Shown here in pieces: positions 1-5,901 of a DNA stretch of 5,901 bases. A model generated the notes under the pieces. That model ran no database searches, had not been told where the DNA came from, and saw only the letters and a program-made list of their open reading frames with translations. Source of the DNA: Bacteroidota bacterium (GTDB lineage: Bacteria; Bacteroidota; Bacteroidia; Bacteroidales; UBA1402). Within the stretch, counting starts at the first letter, position 1. Every line of letters begins with the position of its first letter. The position numbers and the translations under genes are program-made. Location: assembly GCA_030706285.1 (NCBI GenBank), contig JAUZOU010000196.1, positions 1 to 5,901 on the forward strand. Reading direction: 5' to 3'.

Positions 1-480
1 CCAAACAACGGTGCTTGCATTGTGTCTACTATTACTGATAGCGTTGGCAGAGCACTTGACTTTAAAAATATTGCTGACAAGAACCATCTTTTCAACGTGA
101 CCATAAGGGACTGGTCTACATGGTTTAATGATACGATAGATGTTAACCTCGAAGAAAACGGAATGTATTTCTTGCGTATCAATTTTCAGGTTTCGGGTTC
201 AAATCTAAAAGATTTGAAATTTGAAGCCGCACGCAAGGTGGAGGACGCTGTTGATAAAAATTCCATATCTGACATTTGTTTTATGAGTGTTCAGAATGCC
301 TTGAGGATAACTGGCCTTGTAAAAGGTTCCCGGATTTCAGTTTACAGTATTGATGGAGTCTTGGTTTCTTCTCAGAAAGCAGAAAACCAGATAGTTACTA
401 TTCCAATGAAGAAAGGGATATATCTCGTATCTGTAAATACTGTCAATAAGCAACAAGTTGGTAAGGTGATGGTAGAATAA
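1..480 (+). CDS. Secreted protein, C-terminal fragment with CBM6-like tail and probable T9SS type A sorting domain (5' end outside window)
   Basis: The reading frame is open from the first base (visible fragment 159 residues, starting PNNGACIV) and ends at TAA 478-480. A GTG at position 22 is therefore probably an internal valine, not a start. The first ~80 residues are beta-rich, with the pattern W-S-T-W-F...I-D-V-N-L-E-E-N-G-M-Y-F-L-R-I-N-F. This resembles the last strands of a CBM6/CBM35-type carbohydrate-binding module, an inference from pattern only. The last ~70 residues look like a type IX secretion C-terminal sorting domain: a strand around RISVYSIDGVLV, then a KKGIYLVSV strand and a terminal GKVMVE. 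Proteins with this tail cross the outer membrane through the Por/T9SS machinery and are released or surface-anchored. The catalytic or binding part lies outside the window, so the enzymatic role is unknown. It could belong to a polysaccharide-degradation locus, given the HTCS gene downstream, but a 540-bp gap and a terminator separate them, so they are probably not one operon. Confidence 0.82.
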   Translation, partial: PNNGACIVSTITDSVGRALDFKNIADKNHLFNVTIRDWSTWFNDTIDVNLEENGMYFLRINFQVSGSNLKDLKFEAARKVEDAVDKNSISDICFMSVQNALRITGLVKGSRISVYSIDGVLVSSQKAENQIVTIPMKKGIYLVSVNTVNKQQVGKVMVE

Positions 481-560
481 ACCAAGCATCCACTCCGAAA
501 AGCCATGGATTACAATTGAATTAACTGATTATGTCTATAATACATACTAAAACGTTAACT

Positions 561-598
561 AAAAGCGTATAGACAAATCCATCATCACTATGCTTTTT
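561..598 (+). terminator. Weak hairpin with U-run, possible terminator
   Basis: AAAAGC (561-566) pairs with GCTTTT (592-597), and ATAG (569-572) pairs with CTAT (588-591), with a two-base bulge (GT, 567-568) and a 15-base loop. The 3' arm runs into a short T stretch (594-598). It lies about 80 bases after the stop of the secreted-protein gene. The stem is A/T-rich and bulged, so on its own it would be a weak terminator; the much stronger one starts 16 bases further on. Confidence 0.3.
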
Positions 599-613
599 AA
601 CAGCAGTAAGGAT

Positions 614-673
614 GCCCCTAACGCCTCCATCTATACCCTAATGGGCATGATAGAGGCCTTAGGGGCCTCTTTT
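614..673 (+). terminator. Strong intrinsic terminator after the secreted-protein gene
   Basis: GCCCCTAA (614-621) pairs perfectly with TTAGGGGC (659-666). After one C/C mismatch the helix continues with GCCTC (623-627) against GAGGC (653-657), and then, past a C/A mismatch, with ATC (629-631) against GAT (649-651). The apex can close further with CCC (636-638) against GGG (643-645) around a TAAT loop. The 3' side is followed by CTCTTTT (667-673). The long GC-rich stem plus T-run fits a rho-independent terminator on the plus strand, about 130 bases after the stop of the upstream gene. No T-run follows the stem on the minus strand, so it is not obviously bidirectional. Confidence 0.75.
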
Positions 674-873
674 CTGTGATGTACGACAACTGTTGTTCCA
701 ACCTGTTGGTAAGCCACACTTTTTCGTGCAGTATATAGCTATCGTTTCAGACCTGGGCGTCCTTTTCCTGACGTCTGATTTATAACCAAAGATCATATCC
801 GTCGGTAGCCTGTACGAACTACAAATTAAAGAGGATTGCCAGCACGAGCGTGACGATACTTCTGCAAGTCTGA

Positions 874-903
874 TTGTTGAGCGAATCGAACCTATTATTT
901 TTA
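874..903 (+). promoter_or_regulatory. Candidate Bacteroidota sigma-ABfr-type promoter (distal)
   Basis: TTG at 874-876, a 19-base spacer, then TATTTTTA at 896-903. This matches the Bacteroidota pattern of a -33 TTG and a -7 TAnnTTTG, with one mismatch at the final G. It would give a leader of roughly 110 bases before the HTCS start codon. The motif is short and A/T-rich, so a chance match is possible. Confidence 0.35.
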
Positions 904-962
904 GAAAACAAGGGCTTTGCGTTTCAAAATTGATATAGTTCGTATCTGGTATGTGCTGGGTG

Positions 963-996
963 TTGTGTCACCGGTAATGGAAAAATCATATATTTA
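963..996 (+). promoter_or_regulatory. Candidate Bacteroidota-type promoter (proximal)
   Basis: TTG at 963-965 and TATATTTA at 989-996 fit the -33/-7 pattern, with one mismatch to TAnnTTTG. The 23-base spacer is longer than the usual 19-21. The -7 element ends only 24 bases before the HTCS ATG, giving a short leader. It is an alternative to the distal candidate; the sequence alone does not decide between them. Confidence 0.3.
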
Positions 997-1020
997 CGGG
1001 CGGTTGAAACGTTTAGAATC

Positions 1021-4000
1021 ATGGTCGAATCCTGGAGATTTTTATTATGGGTGTGTTGCCTTATCATAGGTAGCACATGGTCGTCATTTTGTCAGAATTC
1101 AAGACTGTATATGGTTGATGACGGACTTTCCAGCAGTCGAATCAGAACTATTTACCAGGATCGGAACGGCTTTATCTGGGTAACCGGAGAAAATGGGCTG
1201 GATAAGATAACCGGCGATCACATCCAGCGCTTCTTGCATAAAAGGAATGACCTCGCATCGATCAGTAATAACAACGTGTCTGATATTTATATGACTCCGG
1301 ATAGACAGAGTTGGATTGGAACCGGCAAAGGATTGAACCGGTATTCAGGCAATATAAACCAATTTGAACAGGTACTGCTTTCAAATGTAGAGCGTCCCGA
1401 CAAAGGTTTTTCAATTTCACGTATCATTGCCTCTCCGATGCCTGGAAAGTTGTTGGTTAGTACCGGCGGGCACGGTCTTTATGTGATAGCCTCGAACAAC
1501 GGAAGAATCGACCGGCCGTTAAGCGAGCGACTCACTTCACTCATCGGCGATTATTTTATCGGCGATCTTATTATTGATGCGCACGGCTGGTTGTGGGCCA
1601 CAACCAGTGACAAGGGATTCAGGGTGATTGACCTGAAATCTTTCAAACGAATTGGCATTCGAATAGATCCGGCTGTTCAGGAAGACGTCAGCCGATTGCT
1701 GATTTCGTGCTTTAAGCTGGACAACAAGACCGGTAATTTACTGATCGGATCAGCGTCAAATGGGCTTTACCTGTATGATAACCAAAGACATGTTTTGAGA
1801 AAACCGGTTGACCCGGCTCTCCGGCAGTTGAATATCCAGTCAATGCTGGTAAAACGGGACGGGACGATACTTCTCGGAACAGAAAACAATGGCATCAGGA
1901 CATTTGATCGTCAAACCGAAACCATTCGTCCATTTACGGTCGTCAACAATAATCTGGTCGACCTGGAACACAGTAAAGTCCATGCTCTGTTGGAAGACAA
2001 CGCCGGGAACCTTTGGGCTGGATTGTACCAAAAGGGTTTGTTTGTTGTGCCAAAATCCATATCCGGTTTCGATTGTTTCACCGTTTCCGATGATAATTCC
2101 GGCAAGAATCGTGCTTGTGTCAGCGCATTTGCCGAAGACCACCACGGCAACACCTGGATTGCAACCGATGGTGGCGGATTGTTTGAAGCCAACGGAACCG
2201 ATCTAACCAAGTTACGGGCAAGGAATAATGGTCTCACTAGTCATTCAATGGTCTCCTTGATGGTGGATAAAACGGGTACGATTTGGGCAGGGAGTTACGG
2301 ACAAGGATTGTTTTCTTCGAAAGGAAGAGCTGTTTTTACCAAACCGGAGCTGGCCAAAAAAATGGCTAACGATAAAGTGATGTGTCTGGAATACGACCGG
2401 GTTAGGAATTATCTATATGCCGGAACGAATGGGGAAAAAGTTGACATTCTTGATCTGAATGCCAATCGTGTACGTCATGTGAATGTTCCGATAAACAAAT
2501 GGGTTCGTGCCTTGCACCTCGATCATACCGGAAGGCTCTGGATCGGTACTTCCGAGGGGGTATTCTATTACGATGTGGATCGTGACCAGTTGTTGAACGC
2601 AGACATTGGAACAGCCGGCTATTATTCGATCAATTGCTTTGAGGAGACCGGCAATACTCTATTCATCGGGACTATTGCCGGATTGGTGGCATACGATATG
2701 AAACAAAACAAGCACACGCTCCTTACGAAAAACAAAAGTTCGGAGTTGAACTGCATCAATACCATAGTGATGGGCGATGACCAATCCTTGTGGTTTACTA
2801 CACCGAAAAGCCTCTCCCGGCTGAACCTGAAAACCGGTTACATTCGAAATTATTACTCATTCGAGGGTTTCCATATCGGTGAATTCAGGTATGGTGCCGT
2901 TTTTAAGGGGAAATCCGGTGCCTTGTTGTTTGGAGGAGACAATGGCATTGTCAGGATTAACCCCCTCCAGTTCAACCGGCAACAATCCCAGATGCGCCCT
3001 ATTTACCTGACAGCACTGATTGTCAACAACAATCCGGTTGATTACGATAGTCGTCTTAAATCAAACAATGTCCTGGATGCCGCACTCTCTGAGGCCAAAA
3101 CGATAAAACTTAGCTATAAGGACAATTCGTTTACGTTGTGTTTTTCAGCTCAGGAATATGCCTATCCGCAAAAAGTCAATTATTCTTATTGCTTGATCGG
3201 CTACGACCATTCCTGGCATCACACCGATGCCTCCAATGCCAAGGTAACCTATGTCAGCTTGCCTCCTGGCCGTTATACGTTTCTGGTAAAAGGTTATATC
3301 GATGAAGCGGGCAAAAACGTCACCAGCCGTAGCATTAAGATCTATGTCAAGAACCCATGGTATGGTAGCCCGCTTGCCAAATGCGTCTATCTGTTGCTGA
3401 TTCTGCTGGCCTTGTATGTTTGTTACCTGTTTTATAAGAACAAGCAAGAGCAGCGCAGAAAGCTCCAGCTGGCACAGTATAATGAACAGGTTAAGGAAGA
3501 CAAGCTCAGATTGTTTACCAGTATCGCGAATGAGATCAAAACGCCCTTAAACCTCATCATTTCCCCCCTGAAGAAGCTCATGTCAACTAACACCGACACC
3601 GAAACCCAGGAACTGCATAACCTGATTTACCGGAACTCGATGCGCATCCTTCAGACCATCAACCAGTTACTTGATATCCGGAAATTGGACGATGGTCAGC
3701 TGAAGCTTCATTTTAACGAACAAGACTTGATCACACTCATCAAACATTCGATGTTGTCTTTTAAGAATATGGCTACCGTCAAGCACATCAGTTTTTCGAT
3801 GGAAACCAGTGACAGCGTTCCGCTGGCTGTATGGATAGACAATGCTTATTTTGACAAGATCATCTACAACATTCTGTCCAATGCCTTTAAGTTCACTCCG
3901 GCCTCTGGAAAAATCCTCATCCGGATTGATTGCAAAAACAACCAGTCTGTGATGCCCAATCTCTTAATTTCAGACTACGTGGAAATCAGGATTTTCAATA

Positions 4001-5151
4001 CCGGAACACCCATCGAAGAAGCAGATTTAAACCACATTTTCGAACGATTCTATCAGGGTAACAGGATTTCCGATACATCCGGACCGGGAATAGGGCTGCA
4101 CCTGGCGTATGAACTAGTTTTACTTCATCATGGGCAAATTGAAGTCCACAACATAAACAATGAAGGCATTGAATTCGTTATTCGAATGCCGTTAGGCAAT
4201 GCACATCTTTCAGACGAAGAACAGTCGCCAGTCAAAACAACCACCGGCGTCAAACCGCAACCAGACCAATCTCTTGAAAATACGGCGGGGAAAGAGTGCG
4301 TAGACTCAATGTCAGTGTCGCAAGGACAGGAGGAAGAAACTGCTGACGGGAAACATAAGTACACCATTTTAGTCGTCGACGATGATGAGGATTTTTGCTT
4401 GTATCTTAAAAAAGAACTGTCTGAATTCACGATTCATATCTGTACCAGTGGCAACAAGGCCTGGAAGCAGTTGTTAAGCCTATATCCGGATGTTGTCGTG
4501 ACCGACTATCTGATGCCGGACGGTAATGGCCTCGAACTATGTCAGCGAATTAAAAGCAACCCGGAAACCGATTCCATACCTGTCATCCTGTTGACTTCAG
4601 AAGATTCTGAATTCATTCAGATGCAAAGTGTCAGCATGCACGCAGACCGTTACCTGACTAAACCTCTCAATATGCTGCTACTGAAAGGCGCTATCGGACA
4701 GGCGCTTCGTGTCCGGGAAAAGATCCGGAACAAAATCCACCGCACCGAAATGGGGTATAATTACGAGGAAATGGTCATCAACTCTGCCGATGATAAGCTT
4801 GTGAAAAAGGTTATCGAATACATCAAAGCCAATCTCGAAGACAGCGAAATGAGCGTGGAGACCCTGAGTAAAGAAGTCGGTCTGAGTCGAGTTCACCTGA
4901 ACCGGAAACTCAAGGAAATTCTTGGCATTTCTCCCAGCATCCTCATCAAATCCATCCGCTTGAAACAAGCCGCCTATCTGCTGGTCAACAACAAGGTCAA
5001 CATCTCTGAAGTGGCCTATAAAGTCGGTTTTTCAAGCCATTCCTATTTTTCCTACAACTTCCACGAATTTTTCGGCATGTCTCCCAAAGAATTCATCATT
5101 TATTACGCGGAAAACCAGGACGAAGAAAGTATCCGGAAATTGCTGGAATGA
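1021..5151 (+). CDS. Hybrid two-component system (HTCS) sensor/regulator with degenerate H-box
   Basis: This intact 1376-residue protein has the normal HTCS length and order. A signal peptide (about 1-24) is followed by 14 Reg_prop repeats (about 30-650; hallmark W/L-x-G-T-x-x-G-[LI]), enough for two seven-bladed periplasmic propellers. A Y_Y_Y domain (about 712-776), a membrane segment (about 785-805) and a charged linker come next. HisKA covers about 825-890 and HATPase_c about 935-1050, with N-box N950/N954, an F-box and G2 box SGPGIGL at 1020-1026. After a low-complexity linker comes a receiver (about 1113-1230) with acidic D1120/D1121, phospho-acceptor D1162, T1192 and K1214, then an AraC-type double helix-turn-helix (about 1265-1365). 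HTCS proteins usually bind oligosaccharides in the periplasm and activate polysaccharide-utilisation genes; the ligand here cannot be read from sequence. Oddly, the expected H-box histidine is N837, and the G1 box is N993-T-G-T-P. ATG 1021 is the first possible ATG after an in-frame stop at 931. The gene appears monocistronic, with a terminator after it. Confidence 0.97.
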   Translation: MVESWRFLLWVCCLIIGSTWSSFCQNSRLYMVDDGLSSSRIRTIYQDRNGFIWVTGENGLDKITGDHIQRFLHKRNDLASISNNNVSDIYMTPDRQSWIGTGKGLNRYSGNINQFEQVLLSNVERPDKGFSISRIIASPMPGKLLVSTGGHGLYVIASNNGRIDRPLSERLTSLIGDYFIGDLIIDAHGWLWATTSDKGFRVIDLKSFKRIGIRIDPAVQEDVSRLLISCFKLDNKTGNLLIGSASNGLYLYDNQRHVLRKPVDPALRQLNIQSMLVKRDGTILLGTENNGIRTFDRQTETIRPFTVVNNNLVDLEHSKVHALLEDNAGNLWAGLYQKGLFVVPKSISGFDCFTVSDDNSGKNRACVSAFAEDHHGNTWIATDGGGLFEANGTDLTKLRARNNGLTSHSMVSLMVDKTGTIWAGSYGQGLFSSKGRAVFTKPELAKKMANDKVMCLEYDRVRNYLYAGTNGEKVDILDLNANRVRHVNVPINKWVRALHLDHTGRLWIGTSEGVFYYDVDRDQLLNADIGTAGYYSINCFEETGNTLFIGTIAGLVAYDMKQNKHTLLTKNKSSELNCINTIVMGDDQSLWFTTPKSLSRLNLKTGYIRNYYSFEGFHIGEFRYGAVFKGKSGALLFGGDNGIVRINPLQFNRQQSQMRPIYLTALIVNNNPVDYDSRLKSNNVLDAALSEAKTIKLSYKDNSFTLCFSAQEYAYPQKVNYSYCLIGYDHSWHHTDASNAKVTYVSLPPGRYTFLVKGYIDEAGKNVTSRSIKIYVKNPWYGSPLAKCVYLLLILLALYVCYLFYKNKQEQRRKLQLAQYNEQVKEDKLRLFTSIANEIKTPLNLIISPLKKLMSTNTDTETQELHNLIYRNSMRILQTINQLLDIRKLDDGQLKLHFNEQDLITLIKHSMLSFKNMATVKHISFSMETSDSVPLAVWIDNAYFDKIIYNILSNAFKFTPASGKILIRIDCKNNQSVMPNLLISDYVEIRIFNTGTPIEEADLNHIFERFYQGNRISDTSGPGIGLHLAYELVLLHHGQIEVHNINNEGIEFVIRMPLGNAHLSDEEQSPVKTTTGVKPQPDQSLENTAGKECVDSMSVSQGQEEETADGKHKYTILVVDDDEDFCLYLKKELSEFTIHICTSGNKAWKQLLSLYPDVVVTDYLMPDGNGLELCQRIKSNPETDSIPVILLTSEDSEFIQMQSVSMHADRYLTKPLNMLLLKGAIGQALRVREKIRNKIHRTEMGYNYEEMVINSADDKLVKKVIEYIKANLEDSEMSVETLSKEVGLSRVHLNRKLKEILGISPSILIKSIRLKQAAYLLVNNKVNISEVAYKVGFSSHSYFSYNFHEFFGMSPKEFIIYYAENQDEESIRKLLE
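3529..3531 (+). other. H-box phospho-acceptor position: Asn (AAT) instead of His
   Basis: The H-box reads L-F-T-S-I-A-N-E-I-K-T-P-L-N-L-I (residues 831-846). In HisKA domains of HTCS proteins this is typically F-x-N-I-[SA]-H-E-[FIL]-[RK]-T-P-L. The alignment is unambiguous because the E, K-T-P-L and downstream helix are kept, so N837 occupies the phospho-accepting histidine position. AAT differs from CAT by one base. No other histidine lies in the H-box helix. Confidence 0.9.
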
Positions 5152-5227
5152 CATCCATCCAAACGCCCGCTCAATTTGCCAGCCTTTCCTGTTTCCTACC
5201 TTCAGTCTGAACGAACGTGCGAACGAG

Positions 5228-5277
5228 GCTTGTGTATAACCTGTTTTCCATGTGCTGACACAAGCGATTTTTCTTTT
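5228..5277 (+). terminator. Intrinsic terminator of the HTCS gene
   Basis: GCTTGTGT (5228-5235) and ACACAAGC (5258-5265) form a perfect 8-bp stem around a 22-base loop, followed by GATTTTTCTTTT (5266-5277). The hairpin is about 75 bases after the HTCS stop. The T-run lies only on the plus-strand exit side, so it serves the HTCS gene and not the convergent gene. No comparable terminator is seen for the minus-strand gene in the 155-bp gap. Confidence 0.78.
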
Positions 5278-5306
5278 GTGTATGAACTCCAGAACAATGG
5301 CTCACT

Positions 5307-5901
5307 TTACTTCAATACAAAATAATTGAATGAATAGTCCATTGTCATTTTATCAGGATCTTTGAGTTCCCAATTGCTATTAACAAGTTCGTAGTCATTG
5401 CCATTATAGACGAAACTCCCTGATTTTACGTAGCCAACATTCGGTGTATCAAATACAAGTTCCAATGTTCCAATGACATCATAGTCAGCATATGAATCAT
5501 AGCTAACCTGTACCTTTTCTCCGAATTTAAACGTGACGGTAGCAGCATTCGCACCTGTTTTAACATACGAATAAGTCGGAGAATCCATTAACGTAGAATA
5601 TTCGGCAGTTATAGGAAAAAAGATAATGTTCGCTGATCCATTTGCTTCCATCTGAAAATTATAACTGCCTACACCGATTGTTTTACCGGTAAGTGATGTT
5701 GGCGCATAATCTCCACTATACGAAACACGTTTGTAGGTTTCTGTTTCGCCATCGGCTTTCCATGTCAGGGTAGTGGAAGATAATTCCTGAACCTGACCGT
5801 CAAAGGGTACGTTTTGAATATAAACAGTTATTTTTCCTGTATTTGGATTATAGAAATAATTATTCCATTCCTTAGCTGCAGACATAAATGCTGGGTCGTA
5901 G
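5307..5901 (-). CDS. Beta-rich hypothetical protein, lipocalin-like plus C-terminal beta domain (5' end outside window)
   Basis: The frame stays open to the right edge: five residues (Y-D-P-A-F) precede the first ATG at 5885. The true start therefore probably lies outside the window, and 197 residues are visible. The first ~55 residues, with W-N-N-Y-F-Y-N-P-N-T-G-K-I-T-V and later V-Q-E-L-S-S-T-T-L-T-W-K, match the strand pattern of the second half of Bacteroidota lipocalin-like lipoprotein domains. From about residue 65 a second beta domain follows. Its pattern S-L-T-G-K-T-I...Y-S-Y-V-K-T-G-A-N-A-A-T-V-T-F...G-T-L-E-L-V-F recurs in secreted bacterial proteins, but I cannot name its function. 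Such proteins are usually exported lipoproteins; the signal peptide would be off-window. The gene is convergent with the HTCS gene and appears more A/T-rich, so it belongs to a separate transcription unit. The call as a real gene is good; the domain names are inference. Confidence 0.78.
   Translation of the reverse strand, partial: YDPAFMSAAKEWNNYFYNPNTGKITVYIQNVPFDGQVQELSSTTLTWKADGETETYKRVSYSGDYAPTSLTGKTIGVGSYNFQMEANGSANIIFFPITAEYSTLMDSPTYSYVKTGANAATVTFKFGEKVQVSYDSYADYDVIGTLELVFDTPNVGYVKSGSFVYNGNDYELVNSNWELKDPDKMTMDYSFNYFVLK

Larger units (their letters stand above)
674..1020. other. Non-coding gap upstream of the HTCS gene
   Basis: No convincing coding frame is seen on either strand. In the frame of the HTCS gene, the last upstream stop is TGA at 931-933, and no ATG lies between it and 1021. 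The stretch contains a bulged hairpin (747-778) and two promoter-like sequences listed separately. No Shine-Dalgarno-like purine run precedes the ATG at 1021, which is common in Bacteroidota. I see no riboswitch, tRNA or mobile-element end in it. Confidence 0.6.

Noticed and set aside
22..24. GTG as a start codon for the left-edge gene
   Set aside because: The frame is open to base 1, and the residues before it continue a beta-rich domain; the gene is truncated by the window edge.
1021..1095. Lipoprotein signal in the HTCS N-terminus because of the two cysteines at residues 12-13
   Set aside because: The residues before the Cys (L-W-V) do not form a lipobox, and a cytoplasmic C-terminal half with a membrane segment fits an ordinary signal peptide.
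1840..2237. Overlapping open frames on both strands (1840-2145 -, 1889-2206 +, 1911-2237 -)
   Set aside because: They lie wholly inside the propeller-coding part of the HTCS gene and their translations show no domain-like pattern; they are shadows of the real frame.
3145..3447. Minus-strand open frame opposite the Y_Y_Y and membrane region
   Set aside because: It is antisense to a well-supported domain and shows no recognisable protein features.
4128..4968. Two minus-strand open frames (4128-4430 and 4678-4968) opposite the receiver and HTH region
   Set aside because: They are antisense shadows; the plus-strand frame has clear family motifs throughout.
5209..5227. Short direct repeat CGAACG (5212-5217 and 5220-5225)
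   Set aside because: Two 6-base copies are too short to separate from chance and are not placed at a promoter.
5259..5280. Alternative hairpin CACAA/TTGTG overlapping the terminator
   Set aside because: It is only 5 bp and competes with the perfect 8-bp stem that ends in the T-run; it also gives no T-run for the minus-strand gene.

Overview
The window looks like a chromosomal piece of a Bacteroidota genome, most likely a free-living or anaerobic member of the Bacteroidales/Marinilabiliales type. Three things suggest this: a complete hybrid two-component system (HTCS) regulator, a protein architecture essentially specific to Bacteroidota; an upstream secreted protein ending in what looks like a type IX secretion (T9SS) C-terminal sorting domain; and start regions without an obvious Shine-Dalgarno sequence. 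No RNA gene, mobile element or CRISPR array is visible.

Layout. Positions 1-480 (+) hold the 3' end of a secreted protein: a beta-rich, CBM6-like tail followed by the T9SS-type tail. Positions 481-1020 are a 540-bp gap with a strong intrinsic terminator (614-673), a weaker hairpin before it and two candidate Bacteroidota-type promoters near its right end. Positions 1021-5151 (+) are one intact 1376-residue HTCS gene. From the N-terminus it has a signal peptide, 14 propeller repeats (two seven-bladed beta-propellers), a Y_Y_Y domain, one membrane segment, HisKA, HATPase, receiver and AraC-type DNA-binding domains. Positions 5152-5306 are a convergent gap with a clean terminator for the HTCS gene (5228-5277). 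Positions 5307-5901 (-) are the 3' part of a beta-rich protein with a lipocalin-like N-terminal half, running off the right edge.

How the parts may work together. HTCS proteins normally sense an oligosaccharide in the periplasm and switch on a nearby polysaccharide-utilisation locus. The left-hand protein could be a secreted carbohydrate-active product of such a locus, but no susC/susD pair or glycoside hydrolase domain is visible here, so the regulon is unknown.

The most notable observation is in the HTCS kinase core. The phospho-accepting histidine of the H-box is an asparagine (residue 837, codon AAT at 3529-3531), and the ATP-site G1 box reads N-T-G-T-P instead of D-x-G-x-G. The receiver and DNA-binding domains keep all their key residues. 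This suggests a regulator that cannot autophosphorylate in the usual way while its output half stays intact.
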